Assembly (NCBI GenBank): GCA_021464525.1
Contig: JADRCO010000976.1
Coordinates: forward strand, 1-23,986
Direction: 5' to 3'
DNA length: 23,986 nucleotides
Origin: Rhizophagus sp. LPA8_4_AMF
Taxonomy: Eukaryota; Glomeromycota; Glomeromycetes; Glomerales; Glomeraceae
Shown here: one piece after another, positions 1 through 11,389 of the stretch
Layout of the letters: every line of letters starts with the position of its first letter
How positions within the stretch are numbered: position 1 is the stretch's first letter
The notes under the pieces: generated by a model
The model's database searches: none
What the model was told of the DNA's origin: nothing
What the model saw: the letters and a program-made list of their open reading frames with translations, nothing else
Translations under genes and position numbers: made by a program

Positions 1-700
1 AAAAAAAAATTTTTTTTTAATTAAGTTGGTGGCTAAAAAAAAAAAAAAAAAAATAATAGTTTTCGACAATGTTTAATAAGATCTACCCAATGTTCATCTA
101 CGTAAAATTTGTGTATTACAAAATACTGTTATTATTTATCAAAATACAATCTTTTATGATTTTTAATTGTAATGATGAATGATTTTCACGTTTCTATTAA
201 AAAATTACCTTTTTTTACCGATTCTCCAAAAAAAAAAAAAAAAAAAAAATTTATTAAAATTATTGAAATATTTTTTTTTTTTTTCAAAAAATAAAATAAA
301 AATAAATTTTATCGTTATTTTACTTAGTTTTTGATAACTTTTATTAAAAGGTATTATTTATTTATTATTTTTATCAAATTATTATTTTTTATCGAAAAAA
401 AAATTTAAAAAATTTTGAAAATTCGGGTGAACCCTTTTTTGGTTAAAAAACAGTGTCTAGACTAAAATCGGATCACAAAACCTTTTTTCGATCAATAAAC
501 AAACACATGTGTTACACATACCAACTTTGCAGAACAAAAAAAAATTACTGTTGGTGCTATTCGTCCCAAAAAAAAATTCCCAAAATCCAGAAAATTTAAT
601 TTTTCATTTCTAATTATCAATTGGATGAATACTTGCACAAAAACATTACTCATTATGATTTTTCGTTAATTTTCTCTTTTTCATTCATTTTAAAATGAAT
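1..700. other. AT-rich intergenic sequence, no gene seen
   Basis: This stretch is dominated by A and T homopolymers (for example around 34-52, 229-249 and 271-284) and I see no open frame or exon of coding character on either strand. It is likely intergenic sequence of a very AT-rich eukaryotic genome. No RNA gene was recognised. Confidence 0.6.
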
Positions 701-737
701 GAACAATAGAAAATAAAAATTTAAGGGGGATGTTAAA

Positions 738-832
738 GATTACGTACGTTGCTGTAAGGTTACAGGAAAAGATACGGTTGAGTTACGGTATGATTACGGT
801 ATGGTTAAGTTAAGGTTAGTTAAGGTTACTGT
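738..832. repeat. Degenerate GTTACGGTAT / GTTAAGGTTA minisatellite-like tract
   Basis: A run of imperfect short repeats built on GGTTA or GGTAT (units such as GTTACGGTATG, ATTACGGTATG, GTTAAGTTAAG and GTTAGTTAAG) continues for about 90 bases and ends at an A tract. The units vary too much for a clean period. It is G-rich on this strand and has no T or C homopolymers, unlike its surroundings. It is not a telomeric repeat by sequence. Function unknown. Confidence 0.5.
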
Positions 833-2038
833 ACAAAAAAAAAAAAAAAAGCTTAATATTTCAAATTTTTTTAACGAGTCATCTTTGAAAAAAAAAATCT
901 ATTTGTACTAATTTGGTAAATTTTTTAAACTTGAACATAACATGTTTATAATGCTGATATTATGATTTTTTTTTACAAAGATTATCTTTATTTTTATTTA
1001 TTTATTTTTTTTTTTTTCTCATAATTACATTTAATTATTGCATACAATATTTAAGAAACAATTTATATATATTTAGTACGGTTTGTTATACTTTTTGGGA
1101 AATAAGTATTTTACTACGATCATTTCACGTGATTTAAAAGAGCGGGAATTTTAAATTAAGTAAAAGTGAATAACAGATTTTCTTTAAAGTCAGGAAGCAA
1201 TAAAATTTGTTATTGATTGTTCTTTCACAGGACAATGGACACTCGCTTTTTTAGGTAGTAATTATCTGATTTTTTGTAGCGTTTTATTATTATTTTTTTT
1301 TTTTAAGAAAAAAGAAAGAAAAAGGGGTTAAGATGGTTAATATTGTGTTAAAAAAAAAGAATGATTATTTATCATTGGTCCCATCAGTAAACATCAATCT
1401 CATAAATCCCTAAATCTGTCCTAATCTGTCCTAATCTGTCCCATTGAGTCCTAATCTGTCCAATCTAGTTCTCAAATGTGAAAAAAATATGATTATCTCA
1501 TCATATGTAATGCAGGGACTAGTCGCGTTTTTATTAAATGAAAGGCCAAAAAAAGTTGAATCGAACGCGCATTTATCACTATCACTCACAATTACTCACA
1601 ATTGTTAACAATATTTTAACAATCACTCAATCACTCCCAATCACTTCTAAATCACGTAATCAAGAACATTTCAATTCGAATTCTATTCATTTATTCCATT
1701 TATTCTATTTATTTACATCTATTTTCATTTTATTTTCATTCATGTGAACAATTTCATCATAATATCCGCGTATTATATGTTACAACTTAAAAAGTAACTA
1801 AAAAAGGATATATATAAGTTTCCTTAAAAGGATGTTTTATGGATTCAATGGATCTAATGAATAATGAATATGTGAATTCTGTTATACTCATTGTTTTTTT
1901 TTAATATTCTTTACATTATTTAAATTCTAAAAAAAAATTATATTTAAAATTAACTATTAAATTTATTTTATTAATTTAATTGTTAATTAAACATATTAAT
2001 AACTTTAATTTTTATACTGTAAAATAGTAAATACAACC
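833..2038. other. AT-rich intergenic sequence around the 10-bp repeat
   Basis: Apart from the tandem repeat listed separately, this stretch shows AT-rich non-coding sequence with one CACGTG palindrome at 1126-1131. A 69-codon open frame at 1538-1747 has low-complexity composition (runs of His, Ser, Phe and Leu from TC-rich DNA), no splice-compatible neighbours and no recognisable motif. I regard it as chance. Confidence 0.5.
1411..1460. repeat. 10-bp tandem repeat, unit CTAATCTGTC
   Basis: Three adjacent copies lie at 1411-1420 (one mismatch), 1421-1430 and 1431-1440. After a 10-base interruption with the same period, a fourth copy follows at 1451-1460. A partial copy (CAATCTAGTT) comes after that. 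No coding sense is evident. Confidence 0.75.
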
Positions 2039-2094
2039 GCATATACAGCATATACAGCATATACAGCATATACAGTATATATAGCATATACAGC
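2039..2094. repeat. 9-bp tandem repeat, unit GCATATACA, about six copies
   Basis: Four perfect adjacent copies of GCATATACA are followed by one variant (GTATATATA) and another perfect copy, spanning 54 bases plus a trailing GC. This is a simple minisatellite or microsatellite in intergenic DNA and probably length-polymorphic. Confidence 0.9.
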
Positions 2095-3344
2095 TTGTTT
2101 ATATTAAATTTATTAAATTTTGATTCAACAAAGCCTTTTTTAACAATATCACTAATTGTTCTTTTTTTAAATCATTCCAGAAGAAAAAAAAAAAAATAGG
2201 AAAACAGTTTAAGCCGTTCGATTTATATCAATTTTATATTATACGTTTACAATAAACATAAAAATATATGTACAAAGAACGGCAATCACGTTTTCTTTGT
2301 TATATAAAACTTTGCCTAAAATTTTATTATAAGGTTAAATTAGGATTATAATAAAAATGGATTTAACCGATTTTGTTAAGGATCACACGTGGGTACTAAA
2401 ATATAATTAATGCATGATTACGTTACAACCGTTAAACCCCGTTACATTGTGTGGGCGCAGTCAATAAATGTTATTCTATATTTCGAACTTTTTTCTCCTA
2501 TGTGGCTTGGTAGTTGGTTAAAAAAATATGCACATGTTCATTGTTAATGAAAAAAATACAATTGTCTTCTTTCTTTATTTACCCATTTTGTACTTAATCA
2601 AAATCATGTTTGATTACATACAAGGAAAACAAAAAAAACAAACAAAATAATGCAAAAAAAAAAATGCAAAAAAATAAATTTCTATGTGATTGAGGCAAAT
2701 TAAGGCAAGTAATTATTTTATTTAAATCTATGAACAAAAAAAAGGCCGAACTCCTATGTATCTTTAAAATAACGAATAAAATTTATTTTTTTTCGAATTT
2801 TTTTTCGGGATGTACTTAATTAAGTTTATACCTGAATCCTGATAAGAGAACAATCATTTGGTAAATATTTATTAATTATTATTGATATTTTTAATATTAA
2901 AAAGATATCAAAGTTTTCCTTATCTTCCATTGATATGATTTGCTCATCATCTGTTCATGCCTTTCGGAATTTACGTACAGTTATTCGGCCCAAAATGTAG
3001 TTGTTACTCGGATACTCGGTCAAAAAGTGATCATCAAATCACATGTTCTAAATCTTATTGGCTATATGAAATTAATTTCATTTTCAAAATGAGAATTTTT
3101 TCAAAGTGAAACAATATATAACATAAACAGGTTTATTTGCCCATTGTTTCTATTATTAAATTTTTAAAAATTCTATTATTAAAAAGAAAAAAAAGAATCC
3201 AATCATAATTAATAAAAGGATACTCCGAATGAGTAAAGAAAAAACAAATTACGTACATGAAAAATAACGACTCCTTTTTTTTTTTTCTAATAATGAGAAC
3301 AATATTTAAAAAATTATTTAAAATTGTTTTTTATTATTAGTAGC

Positions 3345-3379
<35 letters not shown>

Positions 3380-5007
3380 TTTTTAAAAAGGAGTAAACGC
3401 AATGTATTTATTGGTTGTATTGCCTGTACATGTGATACTTTAGTTCGTAAAGGTAATTTTTTATAGGCAAAGAAATTAAATTTTTTTTTTTTTTCATTAT
3501 GGATAATTCTGGCGTTATAAAACTTAACAAGTTAAAGAATTATTGACAATTACGCCGCAAAGACTTTGACATCATAGGCTCATGATTTTCAACGGATTAA
3601 CAACATATTCATAATTAATATAGTTTATCATTCTTTTTATTATCGCACCTTTTTATGTACTTGTAGGGAAAATTTACTTAAAAGTGATTATAAGGAAAAA
3701 TTTTCCTTTATAAGCAAATTTCTTCTATTAAGAACCTTTCTGCAAGAGTAATTAATTGATCGTACATACAATGATTGTTTTAAGCAAAAGAACAATTGTT
3801 TATTTAATTTATTTAATTTGTACTACATTGTACGCTTTTATCCTCTTTTGCATTTATAGCGCTATTAGTCACGTGATTGAATATCATCAGAAAAAGTTGT
3901 CCTTTGAAAGTATAGGAATTTAGTAGCACCTCTGTAGAATAAATGTATAATAATGTCTTTGTCTTTACTCTTTAGACTCTTGGTAATGTACTGTGTTTAC
4001 CAACCTAAACGTTACCGTAAAGCGTTCTGTATAATTAGCCCCTACGTATGATGTTCTTCCCTACAGTACCTCAAGTCGGCAAGTCCTACTATACAATAAA
4101 ACGCTTGAATGCTTCAAGTTTCTTTTCTGAACCTTTTTGTAAAACAATTATGATTTCATTTTCCTTCAATAATACAGTGGCTAGCTTTCACGACAAAATA
4201 TAGAATATTCATCACAACGTTATAAAATAAGTTACGATATTCAGTGTGTCAGTATCAAATATAACATACGAGCTGCAATATTATTTTTAATATGTAATCA
4301 CTTAAAAAGATTTTTTTTCTTTAACCGATTCTGTCATCAAGAATATGTTTAACACATTATTAATATATAAAGGAAATTATATACTTTGCACGTACTTTTA
4401 TTTTGCAAATAGTAAAAAATCTACTTTCAACGAAAATATTATCAACTTTATATCTTGCACTCCTACTAAAACGTAACTAACTTTCAAACCGAATATTTCT
4501 CGTAGAATTGTCCGTTAACACTCAATGGCGTTACTGAATTCACGAAGAACGTTTCAATCGCCAGACTGATCATTGTAAAATTTTTTGATCGTGTCAACCA
4601 AAATCGACTAACGATAAAATTCGATTAAATATATACAATAATCGAATAATTAAATAATTAATCGATTTATTTTCATAAATCGTTAAATTTACACACTTTT
4701 GCATTTTTCTATTATTTATTTACTCATCACAAATTTGCCTGGAATTTTCCTGGCAAATTGGAGTTTCGCATTGTTAATTTTATAGAAATCATTTCTGCTA
4801 AATTTATCAGTCATTTATTGATCAGCTGTTATGAAATAAACTGTTCTGGAAAGTGTATTGTTGGAGGTATTTGTTTATGAATTTCCATACTAATGGGCAA
4901 GACAAAACTTACTTTATCTTTGGTTAAAATTGGGTTAAAAGACGGGCCAATTGTTGAATTATTGTTGAAATACTGTATTTTATTATTAAATAACCTCGCT
5001 TTTACAG
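2095..5007. other. AT-rich intergenic sequence, no supported gene
   Basis: No coding exon with consistent splice sites was found in this stretch. It holds poly-A/T tracts, including a poly-T run directly followed by poly-A at 3345-3384 that could fold as a hairpin. CACGTG palindromes lie at 2386-2391 and 3870-3875. Sequence of slightly higher complexity occurs around 3990-4100 and 4500-4620, but I cannot assign it. Confidence 0.5.
3345..3384. repeat. T-run followed by A-run (perfect A/T palindrome core)
   Basis: About 11 Ts are followed directly by about 24 As and then a short T run. The T/A junction is self-complementary and could form a hairpin or cruciform. It may be a relic of a repeat end or an assembly-sensitive tract. 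No other function is evident. Confidence 0.6.
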
Positions 5008-5095
5008 TTTTCTTAATTTGTCAAAGGAATACCTTCTCAAACAAAAACATGCTGATGAAATTGAGCAAATTCTTTATCTGATAAGAAAAATTGAG
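5008..5095 (+). pseudogene. Possible single leftover exon, Lys/Glu/Leu-rich
   Basis: After a plausible 3' splice site (TTTTACAG ending at 5007), one frame stays open with balanced coding-like composition. It contains Ser-Lys-Glu-Tyr-Leu-Leu, then Lys-His-Ala-Asp-Glu-Ile-Glu and Leu-Ile-Arg-Lys-Ile-Glu, and reaches a GT at 5096. The heptad-like spacing suggests a short amphipathic helix. The 62-codon frame at 4893-5081, which is in another register, looks like a shadow of it. No neighbouring exon could be joined, so it is either a lone gene fragment or chance. I do not recognise the family. Confidence 0.2.
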
Positions 5096-6640
5096 GTTCG
5101 AGTTCATGTATTTTAATTATTAATAAGAAATCAATAATGATGCCAATTCGAATACCATTTTCACAATTTCTGTCATTTTCCAAAAAAAAAAGTACACTAA
5201 TGGAAAATCAATCCCATTAACTTCTGTTAATATTGTATTTTTAGATTTTTATACACAATAAATTATAATTATTATAATTACAGTGTTTTATTTTTAACTA
5301 AAATCAAAGTACAATATTTTCTAAAAAAAAATAATCACATACATAGCAGTAGTGACATCAACACCAATTTCATGTATTTTTAAACTGAGAATTGTTGTAA
5401 TACTACTTACGTTACTTACGTGATATTATTTAGGTCGTAGATTGTATTAAGTATTAACAATATTTCAATATTTTTCAAATATATCTCCCATCTTATAATT
5501 TAGTTAAAAAGCCAGGAGCACTTGGATTATGATCTTTTGAAACTTTTTTTAGGGCATTTTTGTGCAGAAAGTTCATATTTTGCCCAATTTCCGTCTACCA
5601 AAAGTGGACCTATTTTTGACGAATATTGAGACCTAAATAAATCGTTTCGAAAATCAATATTTTCTGATAGATTTCAAGTGAAATGGATATATCTGCTTGT
5701 GCCTTGTGTAGGATGTAAAATACTATATGAATTGCATGCTATTTTGGATAATGCAAGATCTCGTGATTGTAATGTAACAAAATGATCTTATTTCGGTACT
5801 TATTAATATCAGAATGTATCTTTGGTTTTTTCACCTAAAAAATCCCTTTGAAGCAATAATACCGATAGGTAGTCTTTATTTTATGAAAATAATACAATAA
5901 TTAATTAAATAAACAAAAAAAATAAATAAATAAAATTTAACTAACTAACTTACACCCACGTATATTTTCTTTAATTATTATCATATTATTCATATTTTCA
6001 AATTAATCAGGTATAAAGTTTTTGAATTCGGTGTGTATAAAGGATATTCTATTATTTTTTTTTACATCTTTTGCAAATATTGCACATGCTTTACATATTT
6101 ATTTATTAATAAACTTTTCTTTATATTCTTATTAATTCCAACGATACTACCTTAGAATTATTATGAATCCTAATAATTTAATTTGATATGGAATGGAATT
6201 TTACAATGAATATTGCAGACACCTAGAACATATATTTATCGTTTCAATAATGTACGTAAATTATTGATATTCAAATATTGTACAATGGTTAGCTATTGTT
6301 GAAAATATTAGTCAAACAAAAATCGATAAGACAATTCGATAATATTTTACTACAAGAGATCCTGAAGTCATTATAATCCTATAATCCTATTGAGAAAAAA
6401 ATTAGGATAAACTTTAAAAACAACTAAGGTAATATTTATTTTTAAAATATATAAATAATAATTAAAGCATATTACAAATTTCCTTTTCCTCTAATTATTA
6501 TGGTACTTTCAATTTATTCTTTCTTTAATAATAACAAAGAACAAGTATTCTATTTTTATTTTTATTTTTTATATCTAGTGGCGAATCACTATAGTTAACA
6601 AAGAACTACTTTTTGTAATCCAATTGTTTAATTCATTGAA
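5096..6640. other. Intergenic sequence with an unassigned, less AT-rich block at about 5510-5790
   Basis: Most of this stretch is AT-rich filler. The block at roughly 5510-5790 has more even base composition and non-repetitive sequence (around GCCAGGAGCACTTGG, GTCTACCAAAAGTGGACC and TGCTTGTGCCTTGTG). It looks like a piece of an interspersed repeat, but no frame is open and no terminal repeats were identified. I can say only that it is unlike its surroundings. Confidence 0.35.
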
Positions 6641-6800
6641 TGTCTATTACAAGTCCGTCCGAAGACAACCGCCCGACCGACCATCGTTACTCCTATAGTC
6701 AGATTCATGTGAGAGGTACACGCGCACACACAAATATGATCAGGTTAAAGAAATCCTCTCATGAACCGATCTAGAAGAGCGATGTAAGGCCACTAGAGTA
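6641..6800. other. Locally GC-richer unassigned block
   Basis: This stretch (CCGTCCGAAGAC, CCGCCCGACCGACC and a run of alternating CA around 6720-6730) is clearly richer in G and C than its flanks and ends in AGTATAAA followed by a long A tract. The A tract after a GC-richer block would fit a retroposed or SINE-like insert, but I find no tRNA-like A/B box pair and no target duplication. It is left unassigned. Confidence 0.3.
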
Positions 6801-6937
6801 TAAAAAAAAAAAAATCTACATAAGGGAAAAAAAAAGAAACAAATACAAAAAAGAAACTATTCTAACGAAAACAACTAGAAATTACATTATTGTCAATAAC
6901 AAATTCAATATTTTTAATAATTTATTTGTTATTGGAA

Positions 6938-7090
6938 GGGGTTTACCACAAAATCCCAATCTTGAAAATCTATAATTCTAATTTTAAAATCCTGACGGTC
7001 CCAAAATCCTGAACAGATCAAAAATCCAAACAGTTATAACAGTTATAGAAAACTCAACAGTATAAAATCCTGACAGTAATCAAATTCCGA
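6938..7090. mobile_element. Subterminal repeat end of a DNA transposon (GGGGTTTACC... end)
   Basis: The block opens with GGGGTTTACCACAAAATCCC and then repeats AAAATCC or AAAATCCTGAC(A/G)GT irregularly at least five times (near 6949, 6986, 7003, 7021 and 7063). Arrays of this kind, of short motifs just inside a GGGG-type end, are typical subterminal transposase-binding regions of cut-and-paste DNA transposons. I could not find the matching inverted end in the window, so it is a solo or truncated end. The superfamily is not assigned. Confidence 0.45.
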
Positions 7091-7438
7091 AGTTTTTAAA
7101 AAAAAAAAATTTTTTTTTAAATTGTATTATAGTTAAAAAAAAATAAGGTGAATCAAAGTTTTAAATTCGGCCATTTTCATCACGTAATCAAAATATTTGT
7201 AAAATTTCAATCCCAATTGTATCATTTTTTTTTAAAGTATACTAGGCCAGAAAATCGATTTTTTTAAACTGTGAATTTTGAGAGCTTGTGGTGTCACAAA
7301 AAGAATAGAAACAAGTAGAAGTTCAAGCTGATATATGTTCGTTTTTGCCCATGGATATACACTTGAAAGATTTAACATTGAAATTTAAAAAATTTCACAA
7401 AGTTTCTTTTCGGTCCCATAATTTGTGGAACGTCGTGA

Positions 7439-10400
7439 ATGACTAGATGGAATTTCTCCCTGTTTTTTCTTTATGGGAGGGTCCAACTAGCTGAGAGCCA
7501 TCGTAACGGGACATTGTCTAAAGGGTAAGTCCTTTCTTTCATTCTTACTTTTAAAATGATATAATCATAATTAAGCAAAATAAGATAAATTAAGAAAAGT
7601 TGAATAAAGTTCGGTTATTAATTTTTTCTCCACAATAATTAGACAAGAAAGATTAGATTTTAATCAGCCACCTTACTAGAGAGAGAAAGAGGAGATATAC
7701 GGCACTTACATTGTTATGGTCAATGCTAGACAATATGAAAGCCGATAGGGCTATCTTGACACGAAGCGTTTGGGCATTTAAACATCATAGTCCGAGATCT
7801 TGTGACCGATCTACAGGTTAGACAGGTGATTTTTTATTGATCTCTTTGTACTATATATTCCCGGTTCACCAAGGGTTCCTTTTTGCAAGCTGGAATCTGA
7901 TATAAAAGGTATTTTAACTTCCATAGCTTCTAACAAAGAAGCAAAAGTATCGGACTTGACCCTCCTGATGCATCAACTTGTGATAACATTCCCGCCATCG
8001 ATGTTGAAATGCATATTCAACCACAGGCTCCAATTTCCGATTATTTTACTGAGGACCTTCAGCGGTTCAGCCATGTCACCGTATTCCCCCTGTCATAATT
8101 ATTATGCAGCGAAGTAATTCGAAGTTAGACAGGTCAAGAACGATACATTTGCAAATAATTACAAAGTCACGTGGAATGAAAATTCTCAGTCGCGTAACTA
8201 TAACTAGACATAACTACTGTACTCTGTGCGACAATAGATTTTCTCTATATCTGCAGGAAAAAAAATCATTTTCCAAATTTTTGTCAGACTATTATATTAT
8301 GAAGGTTGCTGAAGTAGACGACTACCTACAAATTACTTTACCGGGAATTGTGGAATCTCGACGATTTTGTTAATTGTTGCGGTTCAAGTGAGAAGCTCAA
8401 AGTGACAATGCAAAGATTCTTGATCACGTAGAAACTTGAGAAGACAGTTGATAACAATTTGATTGAGGAGGACATACGGCGAAAGGCAAAAGTTCTTCAC
8501 AATAAATTTCAGGTAATGGCATTATATATGGATAGCACATGTCTAGGATAGGATTGTATGCATCATTAAGCGACTGTTCGTTATTTCTGTTGCTACAAAT
8601 CTGAAGAGGTAATGTAAGATATGTATTGAGCCAGGGGACTGAACTGGAAGATCAACTGTTCGTCTGTCCTTTTCTTCAAGCCACCTGTGAAACATTGGGA
8701 CTGTTCGTTCGCCACGGCCTTTTATGATCTTTAAAGCAATGATGATTTGATTTTTGTTTATGTATTATTAGCAAATTAATCATTTCTTTCATGTTTCATG
8801 ATGGCAGGCATGGAAATTCTCAGAAACAACAACGAAATATTTCGAACAGCTTGAGATTCGTTATCAGATTGGAATTGATTGAAAGTCAGAAGGCTATTGA
8901 GCTCGCCGAAATCGAACGTATGAAGGTAACTTTTTTGTTCTTTTAGACACGCAACATACGATTTTCTTGTATCTGTACTAAATAATTTTGATATGTAATA
9001 TGCCACAGGTCACTCAATTACGGAACAATACAGAATCAGTAACAAAGATCCATCAGCATGTTTCTGATGGCTTTGTTGAATTTAGTAAAGAAAATACAAG
9101 AATACTAAACGCGTGTTAGAAGATAGTGAAAGTAGCTCTAGTAAGAAACAAAAGCTGTGAGTCTTTTTTTCGTATGATTTGAAGTATACAAAAAAATCAA
9201 TAATCTTTCTTTTATGACAGGATGATGAAAACGCAGGTTATGAATCGGAGGAGTATGATTTAGACGCAGATTGCGAAATTAGGAACCTCACACGGGTATT
9301 TTAGCTTTTTTTCTAACTTTATGTATAATATTTCACTTATTCATACTTAATCTCCTAGAACGAGGTAGAATTCTGCAGTAAGCTGTCGAGCATCATGGCT
9401 GAACACCAAAAAAAGATAAAGAATTACATGAGTTGTATGACTTAGTGTATTATATCTCTCTGATGAGGAGGTGTATAAGTCTGTTAAAAAGTCTCTCAAA
9501 TAGAGATCAACTTAATTGGATCGAAAAAGTTATAATGAAGAAAAATTGGAAACCAACCTCCGAATTTGTACAATATATTAAGCAATTTACTGAGGACGTA
9601 TGTACTCGAGCCAAAATTCCAACTATTGTGCGCGTCTCTGGAAGATATGATCATCATGAGGCTTATGATATCGCCCAACAATTTGTAAGTATTTTCTTTA
9701 TATTAATGTTACGTATTTTTTTCATCCTATTACTTATTTCCTATAAATAATTCTGTCCGACTAGAAGTTCCAATGAGAGTCGAATATAAAGGCCACAAGT
9801 TAGAAAGAACTTTTATCATCAACACCATAGTATATATCTTCGATTATTTAGAATGCATCAAAACGAACTAGATGTTGCATGATAAATATCACTTTTATTA
9901 AATTCGAAAGTTTTAGTTATTAATCATACTAATCTTTACTTATCTAAGGGTTGAACAAACTTAACATGGCCCAAAATTGGAATGAGGTGGGAATTATTTT
10001 CTTGATATTTTTTTTCTAGTTCCTATTTTATAATTATTTTCTTAATATTTTTTTAGTTCCTTTTATATAATTATTTGCTTGATATTTTTTTCCTTCATAA
10101 CTCCAGACACAAAAGACCACAAGTTTGATGGATTTTACAAGGTAATCGGAACAACAGACCATAATTATTATAGAATTGGAAGAAAGGCACGTCCAAAAAT
10201 GATGGCAATCGGTTAAAATTATGTCGAAATTCAATGAGAATTCTAAATAAACTATTAAAAACTGTACCAAAAGACCGTGCATTAGTTTATATAGTGCAAT
10301 CGTTCAGTAAGTACCACAATCAGATACCAATTATTATAAAGTTTGATTATTATTTAGATTATTTACATACACTTATAATTTCTTATAGACGGGTTTATCG

Positions 10401-10806
10401 AAGTTAAGTTTTTAGTTCGTCCAATCTCATTAATATATTTACTTCAACGCTTTATGTGTACCAAAATACCACTTCCTTTGGAGACTTTGAACAATTGTTA
10501 ACGATTTAAAAGGTCTAATGAACTGTCAGGTAAAGGATTGAAATGGATATTTATAGATACCTCGTTAGATACTTATAATAACTACTTTTTTGTGTGATAT
10601 TACAGGCTGATGTCTTGTCAACGGTCAGGGCAGCAATTACTGAAAACAAACAAGTGTATATAATAATCTCCATTTAGCTTCAGTGGACGATACACTATTA
10701 AAGAAAAAGAAGGTTGAAAAACAAAAATCAACCTTCATACCCTAAAACTCCATGCCCCGGTGCTTCACCTTCGAAATTATCACCGTTGTTTAGTTTAGAC
10801 GAATAG
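7439..10806 (+). pseudogene. Decayed multi-exon host-type gene of unknown function
   Basis: A chain of coding stretches separated by introns is still visible on the + strand. A first exon may start at the ATG at 7439 (Met-Thr-Arg-Trp-Asn-Phe-Ser) and end at 7524 before GTAAGT. Its phase fits the next stretch, 7680-7816, which has a Thr-Arg-Ser-Val-Trp-Ala-Phe-Lys motif. Further coding-like pieces lie near 7927-8095, 8100-8510, 8808-8930, 9009-9155, 9222-9296 (very acidic), 9361-9686, 9765-9870, 10106-10310, 10391-10500, 10608-10660 and 10680-10806. The piece at 9433-9686 is the longest clean one, with Trp-Ile-Glu-Lys-Val-Ile and Val-Arg-Val-Ser-Gly-Arg-Tyr. The last piece ends in Ser-Leu-Asp-Glu and a stop at 10804-10806. 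Frame changes or stops break it at least five times (for example in 8100-8510, 8860-8890, 9100-9110, 9410-9430 and 10130-10260), so it is not translatable as it stands. From memory it resembles a lineage-specific Rhizophagus family with no known domain; this is not verified. I see no reverse transcriptase, integrase, capsid or transposase motif. Confidence 0.6.
9992..10095. repeat. Imperfect 37-40 bp tandem repeat, about 2.7 copies
   Basis: Three units begin at about 9992, 10032 and 10069, each starting AATTATTT(T/G)CTTRATATTT and continuing into TTCCT(A)TTTTAT. The array lies in what would be an intron of the decayed gene, and unit expansion may have lengthened that intron. Copies differ at several positions, so the duplication is not very recent. 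Confidence 0.7.
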
Positions 10807-11389
10807 AACTAGGTTCTTTTTTTTTACATTATAGCTTAGATTTTTGCTCCGTGTAATTATTAATTTACTTTCAAATATTTTTTCTTATCTGCATGTTGAT
10901 GCTATAATCAATTCATGTAAATACATATGTAATATAATCAATTTATTCTGTTTCTAAAATAAACATTTTCTTACTGAGTGTTACAAATGCAATGCGCGTG
11001 ATTTGGAAGTCTATCGTCTGTTCTCATTAGGTTGATCGAACAGTAATCGGTTGCTCGTTAATTAAGCCTTTTTCTAAATTTATTAACTGTCATAACTACC
11101 TCTTCGGAAACTGACTCCGTGTTTTTCTTTCTTTCGGACTCTCGTTTCTCCTTTGATTATCATCTACCACTTTACCTTTTCCTTTTGACGTTATATTTCT
11201 TGGCGTTTATATCATCAAATACTCATGTGATTAATAGCACGTGACCTAAAATTGGTATGTTTGCAAATAGTTTTAGCCACAATAGTAATTAGATAAACAG
11301 CACATGTTAAATTATCTTACTTACTTATTAATTTAAAGTTTTTTTTCCTTACGCAGCATTTTGTGTGTAATAGAAAGAGAGAATCTGAT
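10807..11389. other. Spacer between two decayed genes
   Basis: No coding stretch was recognised here. The sequence is less homopolymer-rich than the left part of the window, and 10985-11180 has fairly even composition, which suggests older genic or repeat material. One CACGTG palindrome lies at 11238-11243. Confidence 0.4.
10958..10963 (+). promoter_or_regulatory. AATAAA, possible relict poly(A) signal
   Basis: A canonical AATAAA lies about 150 bases after the stop of the decayed gene. In DNA this AT-rich the hexamer is frequent by chance, so position is the only support. Confidence 0.2.

Noticed and set aside
738-832. Telomere-like repeat
   Set aside because: GGTTA-rich words occur but not a regular TTAGGG-type period. 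It reads as a degenerate minisatellite.
1538-1747. 69-codon open frame on the + strand
   Set aside because: Low-complexity TC-rich origin, no motif, no splice-compatible neighbour and codon content unlike the large gene. Treated as chance.
6641-6800. Possible long-terminal-repeat or SINE piece
   Set aside because: No second copy in the window, no target duplication, no A/B box pair and no neighbouring retroelement coding sequence, so no class was assigned.
8776-9006. 76-codon open frame on the - strand
   Set aside because: It lies antisense to coding stretches of the decayed + strand gene and spans an intron border of that gene. No motif.
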